A stretch of DNA of 64,000 bases from Chloroflexota bacterium (lineage in GTDB: Bacteria > Chloroflexota > Anaerolineae > Promineifilales > Promineifilaceae), in NCBI GenBank assembly GCA_014584575.1, contig JACTMP010000054.1, forward strand, positions 120,839-184,838, read 5' to 3'. This document shows positions 7,880 to 16,937 of this stretch, in pieces (the stretch's first letter is position 1; every line of letters starts with the position of its first letter). Below the pieces are notes generated by a model, which saw nothing but the letters and a program-made list of their open reading frames with translations, was not told where the DNA came from and ran no database searches. The position numbers were made by a program, and so were the translations under genes.

Positions 7880-9139
7880 TCACGCAACATGCATTAATGC
7901 GAATAGGCGCTGGCGCAGTAGCGGCTGAGTAATCGCCTCTGCTGCCAGCTTGTCTGTGCCCAGAAACGTGGCGAAGCGGGCAAAGCCACGCGCCAAAGCC
8001 TCGGCAAATGCTTCATCCTGGCCCATTGCCTCATCCTCTAGCCAAAAGCCCAGGATGATGAACGTGTTGGTTGCGCGGTCGAGTTTGCTGTCAAACCGGG
8101 CTACCAGCCGGTCGCCCCACAAAACCGGCAACGTGTAGTAGCCATATTTGCGCTTCTCCACCGGTTTATACACTTCCCACACATAATCAAAGTCAAACAG
8201 AACTTTGGCCCGCCCGCGCGCGCTGACGGGATCAAGCGGGGCCAGGAAGACAACCTCTTCTGTCGTGGTCGTGTCCAGCGGCGTCCACGCCTGCGGCACA
8301 CGCCCGGCGCTCAACTCTTGCAATATCCCGGCGTCGCTGCCCAGCGCCAGGTGCAGGGCTTTCCAACCTTCCACTTTCACTTCGATCAGCTCGCCGTCAG
8401 CTAACATCCCCGCAAGCATCTTCTTTGCCGCGCGATCCGGCTCGCCACGCCCCCATGCTTCACTTGTACGTTTGATTCGCGACAGTCCGCTGCAACTGAC
8501 TTCCTTTGTGATCAGAAAGCGATCAGTCTCGGCCTCGCTGCTCTCATAAATCAGGTGGGCGGGGGCGACTTTTTCGGTGAGTGCATAGACGCGCTCGAAG
8601 TTTTCGCGGTGGTGGGTCATCACTTCGCCGGTGCGCCACAGATAGTACAAAGCCAAGGCGCTGTCTTTACGGCCGCGATAGCTTTCGGTGCGTTTCCGTG
8701 TCTCCATCTTGAAGTCGCGGTTGCTGACGACATCACGCTCTTGCAAAATGGCGCGCATCTCGGCAATGGCTTCGGCATGTTCGTGGGCCATCTGGCGAAT
8801 GCGGGCATCGCCATAGTTCCCATCCCGCTCGCGGTGCATGACCACGCGCCAGTGTGGCAGTTCCTCCATGGGCCGGACGGCCAGCCAGCCACCCCAATCA
8901 AAGAATTGGCGTTGGGAGTAAGTCACTTCCTCCCACAAGCCAGGGGTGTAATCGAGGACACGGCCGTGCAGCTTGATGTCCTGGCTGCGGGCGATGATTT
9001 GCAGGGGGTCCAGTTGCAGGTATTCGATGGCGCGCATGGCCTGGGCTGTGCCTGCCACGCCGCGCCAGCGCCGCCCCGGCCACAAACCTTGCTTGCCGAG
9101 GATGAAACGCCGGGCTGTTTCGACGTTGATTGTTAACAT
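7880..9139 (-). CDS. YcaQ/AlkX-like DNA glycosylase (HTH_42 family)
   Basis: A 419-residue winged-helix glycosylase of the family whose E. coli member YcaQ unhooks DNA interstrand crosslinks. The catalytic Q-x-D motif is visible in EYLQLDPLQIIARSQ. It is followed by the family blocks WLAVRPMEELP, RDFKMETRKRTESYRGRKDS, YYLWRTGEVMTHHRENFERVY, FLAPLDPVSARGR, FDFDYVWEVYKPVEKRKYGYY and GDRLVARFDSKLDR. The start overlaps the end of the upstream F420-type gene by seven bases, so translation is probably coupled. The length matches the family. Substrate preference (crosslinks or bulky alkyl lesions) cannot be read from the sequence. Confidence 0.85.
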   Translation of the reverse strand: MLTINVETARRFILGKQGLWPGRRWRGVAGTAQAMRAIEYLQLDPLQIIARSQDIKLHGRVLDYTPGLWEEVTYSQRQFFDWGGWLAVRPMEELPHWRVVMHRERDGNYGDARIRQMAHEHAEAIAEMRAILQERDVVSNRDFKMETRKRTESYRGRKDSALALYYLWRTGEVMTHHRENFERVYALTEKVAPAHLIYESSEAETDRFLITKEVSCSGLSRIKRTSEAWGRGEPDRAAKKMLAGMLADGELIEVKVEGWKALHLALGSDAGILQELSAGRVPQAWTPLDTTTTEEVVFLAPLDPVSARGRAKVLFDFDYVWEVYKPVEKRKYGYYTLPVLWGDRLVARFDSKLDRATNTFIILGFWLEDEAMGQDEAFAEALARGFARFATFLGTDKLAAEAITQPLLRQRLFALMHVA

Positions 9140-9600
9140 GATGACCTATCGGTAGGGCCGTTTTTAGGCGGCGGTTCAGCAATGAGTACCGGGATGACAC
9201 GGTCGGTTTTGTTCTGATAATCCTGGTAAGGCGGAAATGCTTTTACGGCGATAGCCCAGAGTCGTTCTCGCTCAACTGGATCCACTACTTCACGAACGCG
9301 CATGGTAAAAAGTTCCGTCTTGTCTCGGATTTCCACATGGGGATCCGCCTTCAAATTGTAGTACCACTGCGGATGCTGGGGTGCGCCGCCTTGAGAGGCC
9401 ACCAGGATATAGTTTTCTCCGTCCACCACTCTCATTAAGGGGGTTTTGCGGATCGCCCCTGTTTTCCAGCCTCTATTGGTCACAATGATGACGGGCAGCC
9501 CTGTGTCTCTTAAGGTCAAACCGGCCGTACCGCCGCTGCCTTCATAGAGTTCAACTTGTTCGGCCACCCACTGCCGGGGGCTGGGTACATATTCGCTCAT
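9133..9600 (-). CDS. F420-dependent nitroreductase/deazaflavin oxidoreductase (Ddn, DUF385) family
   Basis: A 155-residue split-barrel protein with the family signature: VTNRGWKTGAIRKTPLM, YILVASQGGAPQHPQWYYNLKADP and the tail PVLIAEPPPK. Members such as mycobacterial Ddn use reduced coenzyme F420 to reduce quinones or nitro compounds. The start at 9600 has GGAGG upstream; four extra codons would be needed for the alternative start at 9612. It overlaps the YcaQ-like gene by seven bases, suggesting an operon for repair or detoxification. Whether this organism makes F420 cannot be judged from the window. Confidence 0.82.
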   Translation of the reverse strand: MSEYVPSPRQWVAEQVELYEGSGGTAGLTLRDTGLPVIIVTNRGWKTGAIRKTPLMRVVDGENYILVASQGGAPQHPQWYYNLKADPHVEIRDKTELFTMRVREVVDPVERERLWAIAVKAFPPYQDYQNKTDRVIPVLIAEPPPKNGPTDRSSC

Positions 9601-9979
9601 CACGACCTCCAATGTTTTGCTTCAGGTATGCCAGATCATGGGCACAAACCTGTGAAAGATTCCTACAAATAACATCGTGAGTATGACATATCCCCTTTTC
9701 CTGTCAACGACCTGATCAAATTTCATTGCTGGCGGTTGAAGTACGATAGCATTGCGAAAAATGACAAACCTGGCGAGACCACCGCGAGCAGATGCACGGT
9801 GCATGAACGTGCGGCGAGGTCGCCGTGACCGTGATCACGATTTTAGGGTGATGATGAGAGGGGAGGGAAGGGGGTACGGCCGTGAGCCTGCAAAGATTGG
9901 GTGGCATGGTCTAGAAAGCCAGTCACAGCAAGTGATTGGGAATTTGTTATCCGATGCTGATTTAACAACAAGACTGAAA
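9601..9979. other. Gene-free spacer
   Basis: 379 bases between two leftward genes. It contains one ACGGCCGT octamer (about 9878), a short G-rich stretch and a few imperfect CGTGAC/CGTGATC units. No open frame with a ribosome-binding site, no tRNA-like fold and no clear promoter was recognised. Confidence 0.5.
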
Positions 9980-10801
9980 TCAGTGTGCACTTAAGTAAAG
10001 AGAATAATCCGTGGCATCGTAACTAAATTCCTCTAGCCAGATAAGATATAAACCTGTTTCTGGTAGCACAATGTCTATAACCGATTCTTCAATGTATTCA
10101 ATTGGATTGCCATGTTCGTCCTCAAGCACATCAGCTTGTGAATCATACAAGGATATGAGAATGAGGGTGTCTAGTTCAGCAGTTGTTGTAATGGAGATGG
10201 TTTCTCCCATTTGACCGTTGAAATACCAAAAGTGCCGGTGATTTTCAGGAAGATAATCTTCACGGGTCTCACCATAGTTTAGGATGCCCCGCGAAGAGAG
10301 AACTGCCGGTACTTGATCACCAACAATTGTCAAATAGTAAGCGCCACTGTTACCATTTTCATCAAAAACCTCGACAGTGTATGTCTCATCTGGATTGACA
10401 GTAAGTTGGATGATCTCTTCAAGATACCCTTTACCCGACTTGTTCTGTTCAATGAGTAAGTCACCATTCGAGTTAAATACAGCAACAGTAGCATTAACCG
10501 AAGATTCAGCTGCCACACTGATAGTGATTATTTCACTTTCAATGAGAAGTAACGTCCAATGATGTTTTTCCCAGGCTCCCAATTCTTCAACTCCATACAT
10601 ATAATCATCTGGATTTATTGGGCCAACATCTACAACGGTGTGCGTCATTTCGCCTGAATTAAAGATAGCTGGTAAAAAGCTCACAGGTTCCGGTTCGCCG
10701 GAATTATTGATCCTTTGTGCTTGAACAATAAACGTGCCAGTTATCATCCCCATGCCCATCACGAAAAAGCCGAACAGTATAAGTTTTGACACACGCAACA
10801 T
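9980..10801 (-). CDS. Exported protein with two PPC-like beta domains
   Basis: A 273-residue protein. The N-terminus has a basic residue, a long hydrophobic stretch (LILFGFFVMGMGMITG) and VQAQR, a probable signal peptide cut after AQA-type residues. A SFLPAIFN segment resembles the YLP-type tail of other exported proteins here. Two repeats with the pattern WTLLL-ESEIITISV...NGDLLIEQN and FWYFNGQMGETISIT...DTLILISLYDSQ look like bacterial pre-peptidase C-terminal (PPC) domains, usually carried by secreted enzymes or binding proteins. No catalytic domain is present. Base composition is clearly more AT-rich than neighbouring genes, which hints at transfer. The start is preceded by AAAGGAG. Confidence 0.65.
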   Translation of the reverse strand: MLRVSKLILFGFFVMGMGMITGTFIVQAQRINNSGEPEPVSFLPAIFNSGEMTHTVVDVGPINPDDYMYGVEELGAWEKHHWTLLLIESEIITISVAAESSVNATVAVFNSNGDLLIEQNKSGKGYLEEIIQLTVNPDETYTVEVFDENGNSGAYYLTIVGDQVPAVLSSRGILNYGETREDYLPENHRHFWYFNGQMGETISITTTAELDTLILISLYDSQADVLEDEHGNPIEYIEESVIDIVLPETGLYLIWLEEFSYDATDYSLYLSAH

Positions 10802-10815
10802 AGGAACTCCTTTGT

Positions 10816-11811
10816 CTACGCCCCTTTGGGCAAGGCTGATTCGTAGGCGGCGATGATGCGATCCATGAGTTGGTCGAGTTCGGTATTGACGACCTGCCGC
10901 GCCGGGTCGGCGTCATACCAGGCCATGATTTCGCGGGCACCCTGGGCGAAGGGGATGGCGGCGGCAAAGTCGGGCACCAGGCGCTTGATTTTGCTGTTGT
11001 CGAAGATCATGCTGTGGGTTTTGTCGCCGAGCAGGCTGTCGCCCCAACTGCTGCTGAAACGGGCGATGAAGTCGGAGGGGATGTGGATGATTTGGGCTTC
11101 TGCGCCCGCCGCCTGAGCGACCAGTTCTACGATCTGATTCCAGGTGAGCAGTTCGTCGGAGGTGATGTGGAAGGTGTCGCCGATGGCGTGGTTGTTGCCC
11201 AGCAATCCCACAAACCCTTTGGCGAAGTCGCGGTGGTGGGTCATGGTCCACAGCGACGTGCCATCACCATGCACGATCACTTTTTTGCCCTGGCGCATCC
11301 GGTGGACGTTGGTGTAGCCACCGTGCATGGGCAGCAGGGTCTGGTCGTAGGTGTGCGACGGCCGTACCACTGTCATGGGAAAGCCATCCTCCCGGTACGC
11401 CCGCAGCAGCCGCTCTTCACAGGCGATCTTGTTGCGTGAGTAGGCCCAGTACGGGTTGTGAAGGGGTGTGCTTTCGGTGACGGGCAGGTTGGCGGGCGGC
11501 GTCTGGTACGCGGAGGCGGAACTGATGAAGATGTATTGGTGGGTACGGCCGTGAAACAGGCTCAGGTCAGTCTCAACATGCTCCGGCGTAAAGGCGATCC
11601 ACTCCACCACCGCATCAAATTGGTGGTCGCCCAAGGCCTGCAAAGCCGATTCCCGGTCCCGTATATCGCCATGTAGAACCGTTGCGCCGGGCGGCGACGG
11701 CCGTGTGCTCTGCCCCCGGTTGAGCAAATACAACGCCATGCCCCGTTCCACCGCCAGCGGCGCACACGCCGAACTGATGATGCCTGTTCCCCCGATAAAT
11801 AACACTTTCAT
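10816..11811 (-). CDS. NAD(P)-dependent epimerase/dehydratase (extended SDR)
   Basis: A 331-residue Rossmann protein. It shows the N-terminal nucleotide motif MKVLFIGGTGIIS, an acidic loop HGDIRDRE, the catalytic SSASAY serine region and Y-S-R-N-K as the YxxxK pair. The C-terminal part (FHITSDELLTWNQIVELVAQAAG) resembles NAD-dependent epimerase and CSP41-like branches. Start 11811 has AAAGGAG nine bases upstream; the frame extends to 11946 without a better site. It probably acts on a nucleotide sugar, but the substrate is unknown. It lies 14 bases upstream of the exported PPC-like gene on the same strand. Confidence 0.8.
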   Translation of the reverse strand: MKVLFIGGTGIISSACAPLAVERGMALYLLNRGQSTRPSPPGATVLHGDIRDRESALQALGDHQFDAVVEWIAFTPEHVETDLSLFHGRTHQYIFISSASAYQTPPANLPVTESTPLHNPYWAYSRNKIACEERLLRAYREDGFPMTVVRPSHTYDQTLLPMHGGYTNVHRMRQGKKVIVHGDGTSLWTMTHHRDFAKGFVGLLGNNHAIGDTFHITSDELLTWNQIVELVAQAAGAEAQIIHIPSDFIARFSSSWGDSLLGDKTHSMIFDNSKIKRLVPDFAAAIPFAQGAREIMAWYDADPARQVVNTELDQLMDRIIAAYESALPKGA

Positions 11812-11945
11812 ACGCTGCTCCTTTGCAAAATTGGACGCAGATTTATGCGGATGGCGCGGATAGAAAGGGGAAATATGCGTCCTGTTTTTATACATCGCCA
11901 TGTCCAGGCGTGGCGGCAATGATACTCTGTGATGGGGAACGGGCA

Positions 11946-12000
11946 ACTGGCAGCAGACTGGTAGCAGACTGGCAGCAGACTGGCAGCAGACTGGCAGCAG
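11946..12000. repeat. Tandem 11-bp repeat (ACTGGCAGCAG) x5
   Basis: Five head-to-tail copies of ACTGGCAGCAG, the second with one T-for-C change, in the spacer before the small membrane protein gene. It is a minisatellite-like slippage product; no function is visible. Confidence 0.95.
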
Positions 12001-12050
12001 GTAAAAACGGACTATTGACGACGGCCGTACCTCATACCCATAATGCCCCT

Positions 12051-12320
12051 ATGTTTCAAGCGATACGACAGGTGATATTTGCGTTTACGGCCGTGTGTTG
12101 TGGCCTGATTGGGTTGTTCTGGCTCTGGTTTATGTATCAGTTTAGTCTGCGATGGCTAGATGCCGATGGAGAAGTGGGAGCAGTGATGGGTACGGCCGTT
12201 GTCTTTGGCCGTGAAGGCGCCTATTGGATTGGTGGGGTGGCTGTTGGCTGGCTGTTGCTCGCCCTCTTTTTTGGTTTTATGCAGTGGCGTATCTCTCGAA
12301 GCCCAAAGTCCGAAGCCTGA
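12051..12320 (+). CDS. Small membrane protein, unknown function
   Basis: An 89-residue hydrophobic protein with two predicted membrane helices, FTAVCCGLIGLFWLWFMYQF and YWIGGVAVGWLLLALFFGF, separated by a polar loop with acidic residues. It ends in a short basic cytoplasmic tail. The frame is open from 11823, but the extra part is low-complexity repeat translation, so ATG 12051 is the likely start. No good ribosome-binding site is visible. No family was recognised. Its tail is encoded at the edge of a 7-bp repeat stack shared with the convergent gene. Confidence 0.5.
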   Translation: MFQAIRQVIFAFTAVCCGLIGLFWLWFMYQFSLRWLDADGEVGAVMGTAVVFGREGAYWIGGVAVGWLLLALFFGFMQWRISRSPKSEA

Positions 12321-12356
12321 TAACCGATTTCCGATTTCCGATCACCGATCACCGAT
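12301..12356. repeat. Heptad repeat (CCGAT core) spanning two convergent stop codons
   Basis: Eight consecutive 7-base units (GTCCGAA, AACCGAT, TTCCGAT twice, CACCGAT twice and relatives). The stack contains the stop codon of the small membrane protein gene and that of the convergent gene that starts at 13271. Confidence 0.9.
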
Positions 12357-13271
12357 GACTTGACGCTCCGTCCATGTCACCCGGTTGGCGTCGAAGTGGG
12401 CGACGGCCGTTTCCGCAAAGGGCGCCATCTTGCGACTGAAATAGTGGGGCAGTCCTTCGGCGGAGAGATTGTCCAGCGTTTGGGCGTAACTGCGCAGGAT
12501 ATGTTCGTCGAGCAGGTCGCCGCCGGTTCGGCCAACGGCCGTGACCGCCCCCACGCCCTTCTTGCCCCATTCCACCAAATCCAACGTCATCAAGCCGCTG
12601 ACTTTGGCGGGGCTGGTTCCTTCTTCTTCGGCCACCGTTTCCATTTGTGACCAGAGCGTTTCCAGCCGGGGCAGCAGATTGGTGGTGTTATTGAAGAGAC
12701 GGCCGTAGCTCTGGCGCAGTTCGTCGGCCGTTTGTTTGATGTCGTCGGCGGCGAGCGGCGGGATGTTAACCGTTTGTGCGCTTTTGTCTGAGGCGGTGTG
12801 CAGGGCGTCCAGCAGTTCGTCCAGGCTGTCAATTTGTGTTTCTTCGGCCAGGACGCCGTTCTCTTTGAGTTGGGCGGTCAGCCGGTGCAAGAACACTTTG
12901 CTGCCGGTGGCAGCGTCGCTGGCGATGGCAAATATCCACAGCGGCGAAAAGCGTATCCACAGCAGCCCGGCCATATCCACAAAGGAACCGGCCATGCGGC
13001 GGGGCATAAAGTTGCCTTCCAGATTGCGGGTGGGCACGGCCGTGAGCACACTGCGATCCATCTGCGCCACCTGTTCAATCAAAAACTGCTGCAAATCGCC
13101 GATGGTGACGCGGTAGAGGGTGGATTGTTGCAAGGTCGGGGGGATAAGGGTTTCGGTGAGCAGCACGGCCGTGCCGCCGCCCACAGCCGCCAGTGAACGG
13201 ATAGTGCGCTCGGGGATAGAAAGTAAAAAACCAAGTTGCTTACGGGTTTGGGGGTGGAGATTGTTGAACAT
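12342..13271 (-). CDS. Hypothetical protein, 309 residues
   Basis: No family was recognised. The sequence is alpha-helical in character, with an amphipathic N-terminus (NLHPQTRKQLGFLLSIPERTIRSLAAVGGGTAVLL), one hydrophobic stretch that could be a membrane helix or buried core (MAGLLWIRFSPLWIFAIASDAA), a helical middle and a glycine-containing segment WGKKGVGAVTAVGRTGG. Codon use is like the surrounding genes and the frame is continuous, so it is a real gene. The start ATG 13271 has only a weak GTGAGG-type site. The stop codon sits inside a heptad repeat. Confidence 0.6.
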   Translation of the reverse strand: MFNNLHPQTRKQLGFLLSIPERTIRSLAAVGGGTAVLLTETLIPPTLQQSTLYRVTIGDLQQFLIEQVAQMDRSVLTAVPTRNLEGNFMPRRMAGSFVDMAGLLWIRFSPLWIFAIASDAATGSKVFLHRLTAQLKENGVLAEETQIDSLDELLDALHTASDKSAQTVNIPPLAADDIKQTADELRQSYGRLFNNTTNLLPRLETLWSQMETVAEEEGTSPAKVSGLMTLDLVEWGKKGVGAVTAVGRTGGDLLDEHILRSYAQTLDNLSAEGLPHYFSRKMAPFAETAVAHFDANRVTWTERQVIGDR

Positions 13272-13744
13272 AGCGCCTCACTGTGTAATTTAATGCAAAC
13301 TTGTGTTGAGCAGCGTCGAAGTAGGTGCAAAGATGCAAAGATGGTAAAGAGAATAAGAGAAGGGAATAGGTTTTGCCATGCCAGGGAATACGCAACACGA
13401 AGGGTAGGGTTGCGCAGCTATCGCAGCTATAGCCTGTTTCATGGTATACGAAGGGACGGTGCTGCACGTCGTTTTGCACGGTCAGACTATACGCTGTGAA
13501 CTGACCCCACTTTACCGGGCCTATGCTACCTGTGTAATTCCTTAACGGCCGTACCCTCACCCCGCTCCCCTTCATACAATCCAACAAAGACGTGTCAAGT
13601 GATCCCGTGTCAGGTGTCAACTATACTGACAACGGTCATAATCTGACATTGTCCGATTGCAGCAATCGGCGTCACCTTGTCAAATGTCACCTTGTCACCT
13701 GGTCAGGTATAACGTGGTACCTGACACCAAAATGTGAGGTTATC
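13272..13744. other. Divergent spacer with TGTCA-type heptads
   Basis: 473 bases between divergent genes, so promoters for both must lie here, though none is obvious. The right part (about 13595-13728) holds 7-base units related to TGTCACC and TGACACC, less regular than elsewhere. One ACGGCCGT octamer is at about 13544. No open frame with a credible start was found. Confidence 0.55.
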
Positions 13745-14671
13745 ATGCGCATACTCATCACCGGTGGTACCGGTCTCATCGGTACCCCGCTCAGCCAACA
13801 GTTGGCCGCCAGTGGCCATGAAGTGATTGTTCTCAGCCGGAATCCGGGAAAGTATACCTTGCCCGTTGGCGTCACGGCCGTAGCCTGGGACGGCCGTACC
13901 AGCAGTGGTTGGGCACACCTGGCCGACGGCGCCGGGGCCATCATCAATCTGGCGGGGGAGAGCATTGGCGGCAGCGGCTTTCCGCCGCCGCGCTGGACGG
14001 ATGCCCGTAAACAGCGCATTTTGCAGAGCCGCCTGCACGCCGGGCAGGCGGTGACGGCAGCGGTGCAGGCAGCCACAAACAAACCGGGTGTGGTCGTCCA
14101 GATGTCCGGCATTGATTATTACGGCAACGTGCCCGGCGATACGGCCGTCACCGAATCTTCGCCCAAAGGCAGCGGCTTTTTGTCTGATGTGACGGAGCAG
14201 TGGGAGGCGTCTACGGCCGTTGTGGAAAGCCTCGGCGTGCGCCGGGTGGTGCTGCGGACGGGCATTGTCCTTAGCCTGGAGGGCGGCGCGCTGCCACAAA
14301 CGATGCTGCCGTACCGATTTTTTGCCGGAGGGCCGTTGGGTAATGGGCGACAGTGGTGGCCCTGGGTTCACCTGGCCGATGTGGTGCGCGCTATCCAGTT
14401 TTTGGTGGAAAACGAAAGCGCCAGCGGCGTTTTCAACGTTTGCGCGCCCAATCCGCTGCCCGAAAAAGAGTTTGGGCGCGTCTTGGGGCAGGTGATGGCT
14501 CGGCCGTCGCTCATCCCTGCGCCTGCTTTTGCCCTCAAACTGATGTTGGGGGAAATGGCGGCCATGGTGTTAGACGGCCGTCGTGCCCTACCAACCCGCC
14601 TGCAAGAACTCGGTTTTACCTTCCAATATCTGGAGGCGCGGGAGGCGCTGCTTGACTTGCTCAATCATTGA
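13745..14671 (+). CDS. TIGR01777/SDR39U1-type epimerase
   Basis: A 308-residue atypical SDR. Motifs are MRILITGGTGLIGTPLSQQL (nucleotide binding), IINLAGESIGG, RWTDARKQRILQSR, QMSGIDYYG, SGFLSDVTEQWE, RTGIVLS, WVHLADVVRAI and FNVCAPNPLPEKEFG, which follow the TIGR01777 family closely (E. coli YfcH and relatives, also fused to cell-division-inhibitor-like domains elsewhere). The substrate is not established for the family. ATG 13745 has GAGG upstream. The open frame extends back to 13592 through repeat DNA, which I excluded. The gene ends in another 7-base repeat stack. Confidence 0.85.
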   Translation: MRILITGGTGLIGTPLSQQLAASGHEVIVLSRNPGKYTLPVGVTAVAWDGRTSSGWAHLADGAGAIINLAGESIGGSGFPPPRWTDARKQRILQSRLHAGQAVTAAVQAATNKPGVVVQMSGIDYYGNVPGDTAVTESSPKGSGFLSDVTEQWEASTAVVESLGVRRVVLRTGIVLSLEGGALPQTMLPYRFFAGGPLGNGRQWWPWVHLADVVRAIQFLVENESASGVFNVCAPNPLPEKEFGRVLGQVMARPSLIPAPAFALKLMLGEMAAMVLDGRRALPTRLQELGFTFQYLEAREALLDLLNH

Positions 14672-14698
14672 CAATTGATGATTAACAATTGTCAATTG
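14667..14698. repeat. Heptad repeat (ATTGACA/ATTGATG), hairpin-forming, over stop codon
   Basis: Units ATTGACA, ATTGATG, ATTAACA, ATTGTCA and ATTG follow one another. GACAATTG and CAATTGTC pair as hairpin arms. The stop codon of the epimerase gene is included. Confidence 0.8.
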
Positions 14699-14725
14699 CC
14701 CCGGCGGGGTTACAATCCCGGCATT

Positions 14726-16882
14726 ATGCGTTTACCATCCCCCCCATTTTGGCGCTTGCTTTTTGTCACGCTTATTTTGTTTCTGTGGCTGGCGGCCTGC
14801 CAGCAAGAGCCAGAATCGGAACCGAATTTACAGCCGCGCGCTAGCAGGACACCGGCCAAAACAGGGGTATTGGCGACGGCTGCTCCTACCAGAATAGCCA
14901 CTATGCGGGCTACGGCCGTAGCTCTTTCCCCAACCGCTGCCGCCACCAATACCCCCGGTTCACCACCTACCCTCACCCCACCGCCAACTCTCACCTCCCT
15001 CGCGCCGCCTCCCGTCGCTGCGTCACCTGCTCCATCACCAACCGCCGCCGGGGTGCAATCACCCGTCGGGGTACAATCACCTACTGGCGAGCCGGGCGCG
15101 CTGATCCGGCTGAATATGAACAGCAGCGTGGGCGTTTTATTGGATGAAATCCCTCAGGAATCCCGTGATCGGGTGGCGGCAGCGTTGCTGGGAAAGCCGG
15201 ACACATACTGGGAAACGCTGGCCCGGCAGCAGATACTGCTTACCTACAACCGGCTGCATTTTCGCCCCTTCTTCTATGAAATGCTCAAAGGCCAGTTGCC
15301 CCTGCCACCCGAATCTGTGTGGGAAATCGCCTTAAGCCAGGATGGCCCGCGCCGCACCACCATTGGCGGTCATGACTACGTGCTGATTGACTATGCTTAT
15401 TCCAGTATCTTACTTACCGACCCGGAATCGCCGGGTAAGGCCGAATTTTTACTCGGGCAAGAGGGCGGCCGATGGACAGAGCCATTTGTGCTGCCCGGCG
15501 ACCCCCATTTGCTCTTGCAGCGCACTGATAATGCCTGCATCAACGAAAGCGGATTTCCCCCAAATGGCTACGACTCCGAAAATGTGGAATTCTTTTACGA
15601 CTACACCTGCACGGCCGACAGCGGCGGGCCGTTGGGCTGCCACCGCAGCCGCCTGCCCAGCCTGTCTTGCCTGGAAGCGTTGGGCGCGCGCGTGGGCATG
15701 GTGGAGACGGGCATGCAGTTTGAGCGGCTGCCCTGGGACGCCGACCTGGCAGATGCAGTGCGGGTGGCGCAGGTATTAAGCTTCGGCGCGCCTGATCTGA
15801 TCGTGGTGGGGGATGAACTGGCAGTCAATCGCATTACGTACCAATACTTCCCGCCCAATTCCTGCGCCGCCCAGGAAGCGTGCATCAACGGCGACGGTTG
15901 GCGGCGACTGCTGAAATTTGACGCCATGGTGCATAACCTGGGCACGGAGGCGCTGAACATCGGCCGGGTCATCCGCAGCAATCCGCTGAACACGATGTTC
16001 CAATACAACGCCTGCCACGACCATTACCACTTTGCTAACTTTGGCGAATTTCAGTTGGGCCTGAACAACCAGCCGAGCAAACAGGCGTTTTGTGTGGAAA
16101 GCACCAGCCGCCTGAGCAACAACGAATTATCGCCGCTGACGCACGATTTCACGTGTAATAACCAGGGCATCCAGGCGGGGTGGGTGGATGAGTACCAGGC
16201 GGGGTTGGACTGCCAGTGGATTGATATTACCGACCTGGAATTTGACGGCGAATCCATGACGATGCCGCTGATCTTCCGCTTTAACCAGAATGGCTTTTTG
16301 TGTGAAGGGCAGCCGGTATTGAACGAAAATGGGGAATTGATGTGGGAGCCAACGGGTGAACGCACGGCCGAAGGGCTGCCCATCAGCCGGCCGCAATGTG
16401 ATTTTGTGGAGGGGTGGGATAGTAACAATGAAGGGTCGCAGGCAGTAGTCATTCCGGCGGTGGGCAGTTTTGTGACCGCGCCTTGCACCCAGGGGCAAAT
16501 TGGCCCGCTGCGGAATTGTGGTTTTAGTTTGCAGCCGCTGCCGCCCCTGCCTACGCCGACACCGGCCGATGATGAAGAAGACCAAACGCCGTTGCGCTGT
16601 ACACCGGGCCAGACAGTGCAACTTAGCTGTTCCATCCCCGCAGATGCCCAGCCGCAAACGCTTCGTATTTGTGAAACCAGCGCGGCTTTGGGCGTGGGTA
16701 CCGCCTGTACGTTTGAAACGGCTATGGTGAACCGGGTGATTGGGGCCGACGGCCGTGACATCTCCTTCACCTGCCCCCTCCCCCGCGACGCCAACGAGCC
16801 GGGCGGTGACTATGCCTTTTACGTGGCCCCCGTTTTCCCGGAAGATGCGCTGGCCCAGGTGAGCTGCACGGCCGTACCCTAA
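14726..16882 (+). CDS. Lysyl-oxidase-domain lipoprotein
   Basis: A 718-residue exported protein. A hydrophobic signal (LLFVTLILFLWLAACQQE) ends in an LAAC lipobox, followed by a Pro/Thr/Ala-rich linker to about residue 130. The central-C-terminal part (about 370-560) carries a lysyl oxidase domain: CHDHYHFANFGEF supplies the copper-binding histidines, SKQAFCVEST contains the lysine, and DEYQAGLDCQWIDITD the tyrosine, that form lysine-tyrosylquinone in animal enzymes. The C-terminal region is Cys-rich with paired cysteines. Lysyl oxidases oxidise primary amines such as peptidyl lysine, releasing H2O2. The bacterial substrate is unknown; crosslinking of surface protein is possible. The start 14726 was chosen because the signal peptide begins there. 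Confidence 0.8.
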   Translation: MRLPSPPFWRLLFVTLILFLWLAACQQEPESEPNLQPRASRTPAKTGVLATAAPTRIATMRATAVALSPTAAATNTPGSPPTLTPPPTLTSLAPPPVAASPAPSPTAAGVQSPVGVQSPTGEPGALIRLNMNSSVGVLLDEIPQESRDRVAAALLGKPDTYWETLARQQILLTYNRLHFRPFFYEMLKGQLPLPPESVWEIALSQDGPRRTTIGGHDYVLIDYAYSSILLTDPESPGKAEFLLGQEGGRWTEPFVLPGDPHLLLQRTDNACINESGFPPNGYDSENVEFFYDYTCTADSGGPLGCHRSRLPSLSCLEALGARVGMVETGMQFERLPWDADLADAVRVAQVLSFGAPDLIVVGDELAVNRITYQYFPPNSCAAQEACINGDGWRRLLKFDAMVHNLGTEALNIGRVIRSNPLNTMFQYNACHDHYHFANFGEFQLGLNNQPSKQAFCVESTSRLSNNELSPLTHDFTCNNQGIQAGWVDEYQAGLDCQWIDITDLEFDGESMTMPLIFRFNQNGFLCEGQPVLNENGELMWEPTGERTAEGLPISRPQCDFVEGWDSNNEGSQAVVIPAVGSFVTAPCTQGQIGPLRNCGFSLQPLPPLPTPTPADDEEDQTPLRCTPGQTVQLSCSIPADAQPQTLRICETSAALGVGTACTFETAMVNRVIGADGRDISFTCPLPRDANEPGGDYAFYVAPVFPEDALAQVSCTAVP

Positions 16883-16937
16883 CGTTTGGTTTTCCATAAA
16901 ACTGCTGCCGCGAGGTCTTTTGGCTTTGTGGAATTAT

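Noticed and set aside
9752..9994. 80-codon plus-strand frame in the 9.6-10 kb spacer
   Set aside because: No ribosome-binding site and no protein-like pattern. It overlaps the 3' end of the exported PPC-like gene.
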